Below are positions 44,002 to 53,294 of a stretch of DNA of 64,000 bases, piece after piece. The DNA is from Granulicella sp. dw_53 (GTDB lineage Bacteria > Acidobacteriota > Terriglobia > Terriglobales > Acidobacteriaceae): assembly GCF_018449545.1 (NCBI RefSeq), contig NZ_JAAVUR010000011.1:124001-188000 (forward strand). The letters are read 5' to 3'. Both the position numbers and the translations under genes were made by a program. Numbering within the stretch: the stretch's first letter is position 1; the number at the start of each line of letters is the position of its first letter. The notes beneath the pieces were generated by a model. The model was not told the origin of the DNA, did not search any database, and was given only the letters and a program-made list of their open reading frames with translations.

Positions 44002-45249
44002 ATGGCAACAGTATCTGGCGTAACGCGAGCGGCTCTGCAAAGATTGGTGCTGCTCCCCGCGTTGTTCACCGTAAGTTTGACTCCGTTCGCCGTCGCGCAG
44101 GCATCGGCAGCGCCAACCGCCGCGGCTGCGGCAAGGCAGATCGGAACGGTGAAGTCGATTGCCGGAACCACGCTGATGCTGACCACTGATGCCGGTCAAG
44201 CGGTAACGGTAACGCTGGGAGATGCGGTTCGCGTCGTGCAGCTTGCACCGGGCAGTACAGATCTTAAGACCGCTACCCCGGGCACCTTGTCGGATATCGC
44301 CGTCGGCGACCGTGTGCTCGTCACAGGCAAGGCCGGAGATGCCGCCGATCAACTCACCGCATCCCGCGTCATCCTGATGAAGTCCACCGATATTGCACAG
44401 AAGCACGCACAGGAGCAGGCTGATTGGCAGAAACGCGGCAGCGGCGGTCTGGTCAACGCTGTCGACACTGCGACCGGCATGCTTACTGTGACCGAAGGCG
44501 CCAAGAAGGTGCAGGTGAAGTCCACCAACAGCACCATCTTCCGCCGCTATTCGGGAGCTTCGATCAAGTTTGAGGACGCCGTCCCGGGTACGTTGGCGGA
44601 GGTGCAGCCTGGCGACCAGCTTCGCGTGCGAGGGACGAAGTCTGAGGATGGGACCTCCATCGCCGCCGAAGAGATTGTAAGCGGCTCCTTCAAGAATCTC
44701 TCAGGAACCATCGCGACGCTGAGCGCCGCCGATGGCTCGATCACTCTGAAGGATCTGACCACCAAGAAGATGATGACGGTGAAGATCACCCCGAGCTCCG
44801 ATCTGCGCAGGTTGCCGGAGCGGGCGGCGGCGATGTTTGCGGCGCGTGCCAAGGGCGGTGCGGCTGGTGCTGGCGCTCCTCCGGCGGCGGGTGGGGCTCA
44901 AGCTGCGAACGCTGTTGCCGGCGGTGCCTCTCCCGCGGGAGCCGGTGCAGGGCCAGGGGGTCCTCGTGGCCCGGGTCAGGGCGGTCCCGGAGGCGGAAGC
45001 CATTCGGCTGGGATGGATCTCTCGCAGATGCTCTCGCGGCTGCCGAACGAGACCCTCGCCGACCTCAAGGTTGGAGAAGCCGTGATGATCGTTGGCTCCC
45101 AGGCCTCGCCTACCAGCCCTTCCGTGACAGCGGTGACTTTGTTGTCGGGAGTTGAGCCGATTCTTGCAGCCACGCCAAGTGGTTCTCCTATGACGCTCTC
45201 TCCGTGGAGTGTAGGTGGCAGCGCGCCAGAAGGCGGCGGTGTTCAATAG
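44002..45249 (+). CDS. Secreted DUF5666-like repeat protein with Gly-rich linker
   Basis: 415 residues; GAGGA precedes the ATG. A signal peptide (LVLLPALFTVSLTPFAVAQA) is followed by three beta-rich repeats of the DUF5666 kind: GTVKSIAGTTLMLTTDAG with VGDRVLVTGK, LVNAVDTATGMLTV with PGDQLRVRG, and GTIATLSAADGSITLKD. Residues about 285-335 are a low-complexity Gly/Pro/Ala tract (GPGGPRGPGQGGPGGGS). A last half repeat holds LKVGEAVMIVGSQ. The function is unknown. It is probably periplasmic or surface-bound and lies 49 bp upstream of a TonB receptor gene with a similar Gly tract, so the pair is likely one operon. Confidence 0.75.
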   Translation: MATVSGVTRAALQRLVLLPALFTVSLTPFAVAQASAAPTAAAAARQIGTVKSIAGTTLMLTTDAGQAVTVTLGDAVRVVQLAPGSTDLKTATPGTLSDIAVGDRVLVTGKAGDAADQLTASRVILMKSTDIAQKHAQEQADWQKRGSGGLVNAVDTATGMLTVTEGAKKVQVKSTNSTIFRRYSGASIKFEDAVPGTLAEVQPGDQLRVRGTKSEDGTSIAAEEIVSGSFKNLSGTIATLSAADGSITLKDLTTKKMMTVKITPSSDLRRLPERAAAMFAARAKGGAAGAGAPPAAGGAQAANAVAGGASPAGAGAGPGGPRGPGQGGPGGGSHSAGMDLSQMLSRLPNETLADLKVGEAVMIVGSQASPTSPSVTAVTLLSGVEPILAATPSGSPMTLSPWSVGGSAPEGGGVQ

Positions 45250-45298
45250 CTCCCACTTCGCACAATAACGACATCCGATTCTCTCTTTAGGAGTAGTA

Positions 45299-48200
45299 AT
45301 GCCACTTCGTTCCGCCTTGAAGTTCTTTTTTGCTTTTTTCATTGCCATGGTTCTCCTGTCGCCTCAGGAGGGATCGGCCCAACAGGCCGGCGCTACCGTT
45401 CGAGGCCTCGTCAACGATCCGGATGGGCTCGTCATTCCTGGAGCGACCGTCACCTTGACGCCGGTCTCGGGGAGCCCGCTACTTGCGACCTCGGGTCAGG
45501 ATGGAACCTACGTCATTCGCGGTGTGCCTGCGGGCACCTACTCGATGACAGTGACCATGAACGGGTTCGCCTCGTTTCTGCGGCAGGGAATTCGCATTAC
45601 GGCGAATCAGGCGCTCACCGTGGATGTGAAGCTGGCGATCCAGACGGAGCAGCAGGAGGTGCAGGTGACGGCGCAGACCGCGCAGGTGAGCGTCGACGCC
45701 GATAGCAATGCGAGCTCCACGGTCATCAAGGGGAAGGATCTGGATGCGCTTTCGGATGATCCCGATGAGCTCTCCTCGGAGCTGACTGCGCTGGCTGGAC
45801 CGGCCGCGGGACCCAACGGCGGACAGATCTACGTGGACGGCTTTACCGGCGGACAGCTACCACCGAAGTCCTCCATCCGTGAGATCCGCATCAACCAGAA
45901 TCCGTTTTCGGCGCAGTACGACAAGCTCGGCTATGGCCGCGTCGAGGTCTTCACCAAGCCCGGTACGGATAAGTTTCATGGCAACATCAGCGTTCAGGGT
46001 GGCGATAAGTCGTTCAACACCTCGAACCCGTTTCTTGGCTCCGCGAACTCTCAGCCTCCGTACCATACGATCTTCATCCTCGGCAGCATCACCGGGCCGG
46101 TGACGCATAAGTCTTCGTTCACGGTGGGTGGATCGCACCGGACGATTCAGGACAACAGCATCGTCAATCCGAGCGGCTACTATGCGACCTCCGCGGACTC
46201 GACAGTTCCATGCGCTCCCGGACTTGCCAACAGCGCTGGCTGCTCGTACTTCACCTCTTTCCCGAGCGTGGCCCGCGCGGTAGCACATCCGCAGACGCGC
46301 AGCGATATCACTCCGCGCTTCGATCTGGCGCTGGGCGAGAAGAACACCTTGACGGTTCGCTACCAGTACAACGTGACCGGCGCGCAGAACGCCGGCATCG
46401 GCAATACCAACCTGCCGACCGTGGGCTACAACACGGAGTCCACCGAGCACACTGTTCAGATCAGCGATACGCAGATCGTCAACGCGCATGTCATCAACGA
46501 GACGCGATTCGAGTATCAGCGAGACTTCTCGACACAAGATCCTCTGAGCACGGCTCCTACCTTGTCCGTTCAAGGCATCTTTACCGCCGGCGGCTCGAGC
46601 CTGGGTACTGTCCGTTCGACCTCGACGCATATTGAGGTGCAGAACTATACCTCGATCTCGCTGGAGAAGAACTTCCTCCGGCTTGGCGGGCGGCTCCGGA
46701 CGACGAACGAGTCACTTACCTCCACTGCGGGACAGAACGGGACCTTCACTTACTCCTACCTGCTGGACCCCTGCACCGATACGAGCAGCAATGTGACCAG
46801 GCCGAGCAACTGCGCTGCCGGGGTCACGACGCCTTGCGCCAACGCAAATGCCAGTATCTCCTCCTATCAATGCGGCAATCCCGGACAGTACAGCATCACG
46901 AATATCAATATCCCGTCGGTCAACGGCCGCCTGACGGATGTCGGCCTGTATGCCGAGGATGACTGGAAGCCGAAGGCCAATCTGACGATCAGCTTTGGCT
47001 TGAGGTACGAGGCGCAAAACGTCATCAATAGTGCACACGATCTCGCGCCCCGCGTGTCGTTCGCCTACGGCGTACCCCGGGGCAAAGGCAAGACCAGCAC
47101 CACCGTGATTCGTGGCGGCTATGGTCTCTTCTATGACCGCTTCACGCTTGCCGATACTCTCACCACACTGCAGTTGAATGGATCGAACCAGACCAAGGCG
47201 ACGTTCATCAATCCTGGCGCTGCCTGCACCCCGACCAGTCCGGCAGGATGCGGAACCGCTGCTGCGAGCAGAGCGACGATCTACAGTCTTGGCAACAGTC
47301 AGTTTGGTCCTAGCCTACGCAGCTCTTACACGATGCAGTCGGCCATCGGGGTCGATCAACAGATTGGCCGCGCTGCGACCGTCTCGGTGAACTACCTGAA
47401 CGCCCGCGGCGTTCACCAATATATGAGTCGTAACTTTTTCAATCCGAATAACACATCTACCCCCTACGACTACGAGTTCCAATCGGGTGGCGTCTATCGT
47501 CAGCAGCAACTGCTGGTCAATACCAATGCCCGCTTCAGGAAGGTGACGCTGTTCGGCTTCTACGCGCTGAGTTTTGCCAATGCCAATACTTCGGGCTCAG
47601 GCTTCTTTCCTACCAGCAATACGAATACAGCGGTCGACTATGGACGAGCCGCCTTTGCCAAGCGGAACATGGGTGTGGTCGGCGGAAACGTCACCTTGCC
47701 TCTCAGGATTACGGCCAGCCCGTTCATGATCGCCCAGTCAGGCACTCCCTACAATGCGACTACCGGCCTCGATCCGTTGGGCACCTCTATCTATAACGCA
47801 CGTCCTTTCTTCGCCAATGGCAGCAGTGGAAACTGCTTTCATGCCTCTGACTTCAGCTCGGTGCAGACCGGCAACCTGACGCCTGTGCCGATCAACTACT
47901 GCACCGGCCCAGCGAACGTCACCTTCAATTTGCGCGTCGGCCGTGTCTTCGGCTTCGGTCCGAAGACTGGGGCCGCGGCGAGTGGCGACGGTGGCGGAAT
48001 GGGCGGCCCCGGCGGTCCAGGTGGCCCGGGCGGCGGTGGCCGTGGCGGCGGTGGTGGCGGACGTGGCGGTGGGGGTGGCGGCGGTGGCCGTGGCGGTCCC
48101 GGCGGCGGTGTCTCGACTGGGCGGAAGTACAACTTCACCATCGGAGCGCAGGCCTTCAACCTCTTCAATATGATTCCGTACGGTACTCCCACCAGCACGC

Positions 48201-48304
48201 TAAGCTCGCCGCGCTTCGGGCAGTTCACCACACTGGCGACCGGACCGTTCAGCTCCGCTACAGCGGTGCGGCGGATCACCTTGCAGGCTGCCTTTAACTT
48301 CTAA
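45299..48304 (+). CDS. TonB-dependent receptor with Gly-rich insertion
   Basis: 1001 residues with TAGGAG upstream of the ATG. Signal peptide (FFFAFFIAMVLLSPQEGSAQ), carboxypeptidase-regulatory-like domain (VRGLVNDPDGLVIPGATVTL, GVPAGTYSMTVTMNGF), plug (IYVDGFTGGQLPPKSSIREI, FSAQYDKLGYGRVEVFTKPG) and beta-barrel (DDWKPKANLTISFGLRYEAQ) ending in LQAAFNF, with the terminal Phe sorting signal. About residues 900-940 are an almost pure Gly/Arg/Pro run just before the last barrel strands, where an extracellular loop is expected. The plug lacks the longer form seen in the receptor at 18-21 kb. Substrate unknown; likely tied to the DUF5666-like protein. Confidence 0.88.
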   Translation: MPLRSALKFFFAFFIAMVLLSPQEGSAQQAGATVRGLVNDPDGLVIPGATVTLTPVSGSPLLATSGQDGTYVIRGVPAGTYSMTVTMNGFASFLRQGIRITANQALTVDVKLAIQTEQQEVQVTAQTAQVSVDADSNASSTVIKGKDLDALSDDPDELSSELTALAGPAAGPNGGQIYVDGFTGGQLPPKSSIREIRINQNPFSAQYDKLGYGRVEVFTKPGTDKFHGNISVQGGDKSFNTSNPFLGSANSQPPYHTIFILGSITGPVTHKSSFTVGGSHRTIQDNSIVNPSGYYATSADSTVPCAPGLANSAGCSYFTSFPSVARAVAHPQTRSDITPRFDLALGEKNTLTVRYQYNVTGAQNAGIGNTNLPTVGYNTESTEHTVQISDTQIVNAHVINETRFEYQRDFSTQDPLSTAPTLSVQGIFTAGGSSLGTVRSTSTHIEVQNYTSISLEKNFLRLGGRLRTTNESLTSTAGQNGTFTYSYLLDPCTDTSSNVTRPSNCAAGVTTPCANANASISSYQCGNPGQYSITNINIPSVNGRLTDVGLYAEDDWKPKANLTISFGLRYEAQNVINSAHDLAPRVSFAYGVPRGKGKTSTTVIRGGYGLFYDRFTLADTLTTLQLNGSNQTKATFINPGAACTPTSPAGCGTAAASRATIYSLGNSQFGPSLRSSYTMQSAIGVDQQIGRAATVSVNYLNARGVHQYMSRNFFNPNNTSTPYDYEFQSGGVYRQQQLLVNTNARFRKVTLFGFYALSFANANTSGSGFFPTSNTNTAVDYGRAAFAKRNMGVVGGNVTLPLRITASPFMIAQSGTPYNATTGLDPLGTSIYNARPFFANGSSGNCFHASDFSSVQTGNLTPVPINYCTGPANVTFNLRVGRVFGFGPKTGAAASGDGGGMGGPGGPGGPGGGGRGGGGGGRGGGGGGGGRGGPGGGVSTGRKYNFTIGAQAFNLFNMIPYGTPTSTLSSPRFGQFTTLATGPFSSATAVRRITLQAAFNF

Positions 48305-48324
48305 CCCTGAACTGATCCTAAAGA

Positions 48325-48352
48325 GGGCGCAACCGAATCTTCGGTCGCGCCC
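48325..48352. terminator. Intrinsic terminator between convergent genes
   Basis: GGGCGC-A-ACCGA-ATCT-TCGGT-C-GCGCCC followed by TTTT on the plus strand; TCTTT follows on the minus strand. It serves the TonB receptor gene and probably also hmgA, whose stop is 20 bp away. Confidence 0.85.
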
Positions 48353-48371
48353 TTTTCTCGTGCAGATCGCT

Positions 48372-49670
48372 TTACTTCGTTGGCGAGAAGTTCTTCTTGA
48401 GCGTCTGCCAGCAGGTGTAGTACTCATGCTGCCGCGCCGCCGTCTCCATCGCGAACTTCGTGGGCCGGCAGACGAAACGAGTCTCGAACATAAAAGCCAG
48501 TGTCCCGTCCAGCTTCACCGGCTTCAGCTCCGCGCTGCTGGCGCGTGCGAAGGTTTCAGCGTCAGGGCCGTGGCCGCTCATGCAGTTGTGCAGGCTTGCG
48601 CCGCCCGGCACGAAGCCCTCCGCCTTGGCGTCGTACTCGCCATAGATCAACCCCATGAACTCGTTCATGAAGTTGCGGTGGAACCAGGGTGGCCGAAAGG
48701 TATGCTCCGCCACCAGCCAGCGCGGCGGGAAGATGGCGAAATCCACGTTCGCCGTTCCGGCTATCTCGCTCGGGGAGCTCAGCACCGTGTAGATCGATGG
48801 GTCAGGATGGTCGAAGCTGACCGTGTTGATGCAGTTGAACCGTGTCAGGTCGTACTTGCAGGGGGCATAGTTGCCGTGCCACGCAACGACATCCAACGGA
48901 GAGTGGTCGAACTCCGTCGCCCACAGGTTGCCGAGGAACTTCGCTACCACCTGGAACGACGCGCCGTCACGGTCGTCATACGCAGCATGCGGAGTGAGGA
49001 AGTCGCGAGAGTTGGCCAGCCCATTCGCCCCGATCGCGCCCAGCTCCGGCAGGCGCAGCGTCGCGCCGTAGTTCTCCAATAGGTAGCCTCGTGCAGCCGC
49101 GTCCAGCAGCTCAACACGAAACTTGATCCCACGCGGAACGATGGCGATCTCCCCGGGCGCAAGCTCGAGGATGCCCAGCTCTGTATGAAGTAGAAGTCGG
49201 CCTTTTTCCGGCACGAACAGCAGTTCTCCATCCGCAGAGTAGAAGAAGCGATCCGTCATACTCTTGTTGGCCGTGTAGATGTGGATCGCCAGGCCGGAGT
49301 GCATCGTCAAATCGCCGTTTCCGGCTAACGTCGTGAGTCCATCGACAAAGTCGACCTCTTCGGTGGGTAGCGGTAAAGGATCCCAGCGAAGCTGGCTCGG
49401 AGTCGTCTCGACCTCGTGGAACGGAGTCGAGCGAAGCAGCCCATTCGCGATGCGCTCGTAGGGCTTGTGCATCACCGAGGGCCGTATGCGGTAGGTCCAG
49501 GTGCGGCGGTTGAGCAGACGAGGCGTGGTGAACGGCGTGCCGCTCAACTGTTCCGTATAGAGGCCAAGGGGAGCCTGCTGCGGTGCGTTCTGACCGACGG
49601 GCAGTGCACCTGCTAGTGCCTCGGTGGCGAACTCGTTGCCGAAGCCGGTGAAGTATTCGAGATGGGCCAT
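48372..49670 (-). CDS. hmgA: Homogentisate 1,2-dioxygenase
   Basis: 432 residues, the usual length. The start YFTGFGNEFATEALAGALP and the middle KFLGNLWATEFDHSPLDVV are family hallmarks. Iron ligands can be seen: His and Glu in FHRNFMNEFMGL and the second His in CMSGHGPDAETF. The enzyme opens the ring of homogentisate with O2 to give maleylacetoacetate in tyrosine and phenylalanine breakdown. GAGAGGA lies just before the ATG. The gene follows the ureide operon by 104 bp in the same direction. No fumarylacetoacetase or isomerase gene is nearby, so the rest of the pathway is elsewhere. Confidence 0.97.
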   Translation of the reverse strand: MAHLEYFTGFGNEFATEALAGALPVGQNAPQQAPLGLYTEQLSGTPFTTPRLLNRRTWTYRIRPSVMHKPYERIANGLLRSTPFHEVETTPSQLRWDPLPLPTEEVDFVDGLTTLAGNGDLTMHSGLAIHIYTANKSMTDRFFYSADGELLFVPEKGRLLLHTELGILELAPGEIAIVPRGIKFRVELLDAAARGYLLENYGATLRLPELGAIGANGLANSRDFLTPHAAYDDRDGASFQVVAKFLGNLWATEFDHSPLDVVAWHGNYAPCKYDLTRFNCINTVSFDHPDPSIYTVLSSPSEIAGTANVDFAIFPPRWLVAEHTFRPPWFHRNFMNEFMGLIYGEYDAKAEGFVPGGASLHNCMSGHGPDAETFARASSAELKPVKLDGTLAFMFETRFVCRPTKFAMETAARQHEYYTCWQTLKKNFSPTK

Positions 49671-49774
49671 GGATTCCTCTCGGGATGCCGTGTCCAGCGC
49701 GAGACGAGACCGCTTCGCAAGGACGCCGTATCTTAGCCGAAAAGGAGTACAAGTTGCAGAAAAGCTTTGCGGAG

Positions 49775-51226
49775 CTAGTCGCTATCCCGCGTATCCATGT
49801 CGCGGCGATCCGGGAAGGGAATCAGCTCCCGCGAGTCGTCATGCGGCGTTGGAGCGCCGGGCGACGCGATGACCACCGTCTTTGCGTTCAGGAACTCGCG
49901 CATCCCCGCCGCCGACAGCTCGCGTCCGTAGCCCGAACGCTTGATGCCACCGAAGGGCAGTCGAGGATCGCTCGACACCATCGCATTGAGAAAGACCTGC
50001 CCGCACTGTAGCTCCGTGACCAGGCGCTGCTGCTCGGAGGGCTCCCGCGTCCACGCTGAGGCGGCGAGGCCGAAGGGCGTATCGTTCGCCAGTTGGATTG
50101 CGTGGCTCAAGTCGGTCACGCGAAAGAGCATCGCAACCGGCCCAAACAGCTCCTCGCGATAAGTCGGGCAGCTACGCGGCACATCGACCAGAACCGTTGG
50201 CTCGAAGTAGTTGCCCGCGCCGACCATGCGTTCGCCCCCGGTCAAGATGCGCGCTCCAGCAGCCTGCGCCGTCTTTACCTGCGCCTCTAGTTCATCGACG
50301 AGGCGCTTGGTCGCCAGCGGTCCGACCTCGGTGTTGTCCTTCATCGGATCGCCAATGCGAACCTCTTCCATCGCCGCGACGAAGCGGGACTCAAACTGAT
50401 CGTAGATCTCATCCGCGACGAGGAAGCGTTTGGCGGCGATGCAGGATTGTCCGTTGTTCACGCAACGCGACTGCACGGCTGTTTCGATCGCGAGGTCGAG
50501 GTTCGCCGATGGCATCACAATAAATGGATCGCTGCCGCCCAGCTCGAGCACGGACTTCTTGATCAGCCAGCCCGCCTGCGCGGCGATGGCGCGTCCAGCC
50601 GCCTCGCTTCCAGTCACGGTGACGGCTGCAACCCGTTCATCGCCCAGCACCATCTCGACCTGCTTCGATTCGATCAGAAGCGTCTGAAATGTTCCCCTGG
50701 GAAATCCAGCACGCCGCACCAGCGACTCGATCGCAATCGCGCACTGCGGCACATTCGAAGAGTGCTTCAGCAAGCCCACATTGCCGGCCATCAACGCCGG
50801 CGCCAAAAAACGAAAGACCTGCCAAAAGGGAAAGTTCCACGGCATCACCGCGAGCACGATGCCAAGCGGATCCCAACGCACATAGCTATGGTTGGAGCCG
50901 ATGGAGATGGCCTCCGGCGCCAGGATGCGTGCGCTGTGATCGGCATAGTACCGGCAGGTGGAGGCGCACTTCAGCACCTCCTGCCGCGAGGCTGGGATAG
51001 GCTTGCCCATCTCCAGCGTGATGGTCGTGGCCAACTCTTCGGTCTCGTGCTCCAGGATCGCGGCGAGCTTACGCATCCACAGAGCGCGATGCTCCAGCGG
51101 GACGGTGGCGTAGGCGCGGAAGGCGTCATCGGCCACTGCGATTCGTTGGCGGATGACCTCATCGGAGAAGGCTTCAAAGTGCCGCAGCAGGCGGCCGTTC
51201 GCGGGATTGATGGATTCGATTGCCAT
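49775..51226 (-). CDS. Aldehyde dehydrogenase (succinate-semialdehyde type)
   Basis: 483 residues, ALDH superfamily. Motifs: VMPWNFPFWQVFRFLAPALM, GSEAAGRAIA, catalytic Glu in LELGGSDPFIV, catalytic Cys in NNGQSCIAAKRF, and EELFGPVAMLFRV, then LPFGGIKRSGYGREL. The overall pattern is nearest to GabD2/Sad-type succinate-semialdehyde dehydrogenases. It lies 19 bp after the ureidoglycolate amidohydrolase gene and is the last gene of the ureide operon. No step of the purine pathway to glyoxylate needs an ALDH, so it may handle a downstream aldehyde or a side product; its substrate here is open. Confidence 0.9.
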   Translation of the reverse strand: MAIESINPANGRLLRHFEAFSDEVIRQRIAVADDAFRAYATVPLEHRALWMRKLAAILEHETEELATTITLEMGKPIPASRQEVLKCASTCRYYADHSARILAPEAISIGSNHSYVRWDPLGIVLAVMPWNFPFWQVFRFLAPALMAGNVGLLKHSSNVPQCAIAIESLVRRAGFPRGTFQTLLIESKQVEMVLGDERVAAVTVTGSEAAGRAIAAQAGWLIKKSVLELGGSDPFIVMPSANLDLAIETAVQSRCVNNGQSCIAAKRFLVADEIYDQFESRFVAAMEEVRIGDPMKDNTEVGPLATKRLVDELEAQVKTAQAAGARILTGGERMVGAGNYFEPTVLVDVPRSCPTYREELFGPVAMLFRVTDLSHAIQLANDTPFGLAASAWTREPSEQQRLVTELQCGQVFLNAMVSSDPRLPFGGIKRSGYGRELSAAGMREFLNAKTVVIASPGAPTPHDDSRELIPFPDRRDMDTRDSD

Positions 51227-51245
51227 GCGTTGTTCTTTCAGCAGT

Positions 51246-52523
51246 TTACCCTGCCGATCCGGGTTCGGATGCTAATCGAGCCAACGCCTCGGCCAAAACA
51301 TGCGCGCCCAAAGCGATATCTTCCGGCTTCGCATACTCGTCCGGCCGATGGCTCACACCCTGATGGCATGGGATGAAGATCATCGCAACCGGCGCGATAC
51401 GAGCCATGAAGAGCGAGTCGTGATACGCACGGCTGACCATCGTTCTGTACGGCGTAGCGCTCTCCGTACAGATCTCCTTCAACAACGCCACGACGGGAGG
51501 CGCGCTCTGGGCGGGGGAGTCGGCGTTGATCAACTCTTCGCACACCGTGACGCCCCGGCGACGCTGTATCTCGTCGCGGTCCCAACGCACCGCGCGGATC
51601 ACGCCTTCGCGCCGTTCCAGCTCGGTGTCGCGCAGATCGATCTGCAATACGACTTTGCTGGGCACGCTGTTTACCGCGCCGGGATAGACCTCGCAGGTTC
51701 CCACCGTCGCTACCGTATCGATCGCGCCGGTGGCGAGTGCATGCTTCTCCAGCGAAAGAATCATCTCCGCCGCGGCACACAGCGCATCCTTGCGATCGGG
51801 CATCAGCAGCGCACCCGCATGTCCGCCGAGACCCTCAATCGTGTAGCGATAGCTCGCCGGCGCGGCGATGCTAGTGACGATGCCTAGTCGAAGTTCTTCG
51901 CGTTCGAGCAGCGGGCCCTGCTCGATGTGCAGTTCAATCCAGGAGTGATAGTGGCCCGCAGGCAGACGTGTTGCGGCCAACGGCCCGGTAAATCCCGCCG
52001 CCTTGCGCGCTGTAGCCAGAGTAGAGCCTTCTTCCCCGGTCAGGTCTTTCAGATCATCGGCTCGAGCAGGATCGAGCGCACCAGAGAGCAGCCGGCTTCC
52101 CAGGCACCCAATACCGAAGCGCGTTGGCTCCTCCGAGGTCAGCAGCACCAGTTCGATCGACCGGCGCAGCTTCATCCCGCTGCGCTTCAAAGCACGCATC
52201 GCCTCCAGTCCGCCTAGCACTCCCACCGTTCCGTCATACATGCCGGCGTGTGGAATGGCATCGATGTGCGAACCCGTAGCGACCGCCGGCAGCTCCGGCT
52301 CTGTGCCCTCCCAGCGGATAAAGGTGTTGCCCACTGCATCCTCACGGACGCTGAACCCCTCCTTCGAGGCCAGCCCCTTCAGCCAGCTACGGGCCTTCAG
52401 ATCGTCCTCGGAGAAGACGACGCGAGTCACCGCCGTGCCGTTGGCCGCTGGTTCAACGTGAGTAAGCGTCGCCAGGGTCTCCAGTTCGCTGCTCAGTCTT
52501 GCTTCGTCGATAAGGATCTGCAT
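51246..52523 (-). CDS. Ureidoglycolate amidohydrolase-like M20 enzyme (plant UAH type)
   Basis: About 425 residues; AGGAG six bases before the ATG at 52523 sets the start. M20/AllC superfamily with metal ligands in GSHIDAIPHAG (His), MYDGTVGVLGG (Asp), LTSEEPTRFG (Glu), ELHIEQGP (His) and GVSHRPDEYA (His). The stretches SEEPTRFGIGCLGSRLLSG, IAAPASYRYTIEGLGGHAGA and AYHDSLFMARIAPVAMIFIP resemble plant ureidoglycolate amidohydrolase more than allantoate amidohydrolase, as I recall those sequences. It would split (S)-ureidoglycolate to glyoxylate, CO2 and ammonia. It sits directly after the ureidoglycine aminohydrolase gene in the operon. Confidence 0.8.
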   Translation of the reverse strand: MQILIDEARLSSELETLATLTHVEPAANGTAVTRVVFSEDDLKARSWLKGLASKEGFSVREDAVGNTFIRWEGTEPELPAVATGSHIDAIPHAGMYDGTVGVLGGLEAMRALKRSGMKLRRSIELVLLTSEEPTRFGIGCLGSRLLSGALDPARADDLKDLTGEEGSTLATARKAAGFTGPLAATRLPAGHYHSWIELHIEQGPLLEREELRLGIVTSIAAPASYRYTIEGLGGHAGALLMPDRKDALCAAAEMILSLEKHALATGAIDTVATVGTCEVYPGAVNSVPSKVVLQIDLRDTELERREGVIRAVRWDRDEIQRRRGVTVCEELINADSPAQSAPPVVALLKEICTESATPYRTMVSRAYHDSLFMARIAPVAMIFIPCHQGVSHRPDEYAKPEDIALGAHVLAEALARLASEPGSAG

Positions 52524-52551
52524 ATGTGACTCCTGCTGATACATATAGAAA

Positions 52552-53286
52552 TTAGCTGAGCGGGTGCCGGTTCCAGTCTTTATAAATCAGATACTTTGCC
52601 GGCTGCTTGCCCAGCGCTCCGAACCACTGCGGACAGTATGGGCTCATCCAGATAAAATCGCCCGCCGTAACTGGATACCAAGCATCGCCGAGCCGATAGA
52701 TGCCGCCGCCCTCCAGCATCAGCAACCCATGCTCCATCACATGGACCTCGACCATGCTCAGCGCAGCACCCGGTTGATAGGTCATTGTGTTTACGGCGAA
52801 GTCATACGAAGGTGAGTCAGGAAGCAGGCTGCGAACCTCCAGGTCAACATCCCCCATCAGGGCCACCGGCGCAATGCTGCTCTCCTTGCCGACCAGCATC
52901 GTCGCCGCAGTGACTCCTTCAAGAGGCTGGTAGATCTTCTCGATCACCGCCAGCCGCGTTCTCTCCCGCGCGGTCAGGGTATGTTCAGTGCCTTCCGGCA
53001 GATACATATAGCCACCCGCGTTGAGCGTCTGAAAGCTGGTTCCAGTCGCAAGATCGACGCTGCCGTCCAACACATAGACGAAGCGTTGCGCCGCAGTGGA
53101 GCCCAACGTTCCCTCTGGCTCCAACTCCGCGGTGTACTGCGTGAAGGCGGCCCCTGCCGCGGGAGCGACGTGCACGATGGCAGTGCCCAGCTTCATCCCG
53201 GGCAGTGGCGCTCGCACGAAGCAGTCCGGCGTGTGCAGCAGGTGGTCGCGTTGATGGCTGCTGCGGGTGTGTCCAAGATTATGCAT
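52552..53286 (-). CDS. allE: (S)-ureidoglycine aminohydrolase (bicupin)
   Basis: 244 residues, two cupin domains. The N-terminal cupin shows FVYVLDGSVDL and YMYLPEGTEHTL; the C-terminal one shows VEVHVMEHGLLMLEG, IYRLGDAWYPVTAGDFIWMS and PYCPQWFGALG. Mn2+ ligands are expected in the second cupin (EVHVMEHG, with Glu and His, and the later Gln/His region). The enzyme removes ammonia from (S)-ureidoglycine to give (S)-ureidoglycolate and keeps stereochemistry. AAGGA lies six bases before the ATG. It is placed between allantoate amidohydrolase (its substrate source) and the UAH-like gene (its product user). Confidence 0.92.
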   Translation of the reverse strand: MHNLGHTRSSHQRDHLLHTPDCFVRAPLPGMKLGTAIVHVAPAAGAAFTQYTAELEPEGTLGSTAAQRFVYVLDGSVDLATGTSFQTLNAGGYMYLPEGTEHTLTARERTRLAVIEKIYQPLEGVTAATMLVGKESSIAPVALMGDVDLEVRSLLPDSPSYDFAVNTMTYQPGAALSMVEVHVMEHGLLMLEGGGIYRLGDAWYPVTAGDFIWMSPYCPQWFGALGKQPAKYLIYKDWNRHPLS

Positions 53287-53294
53287 CGTCGTCC

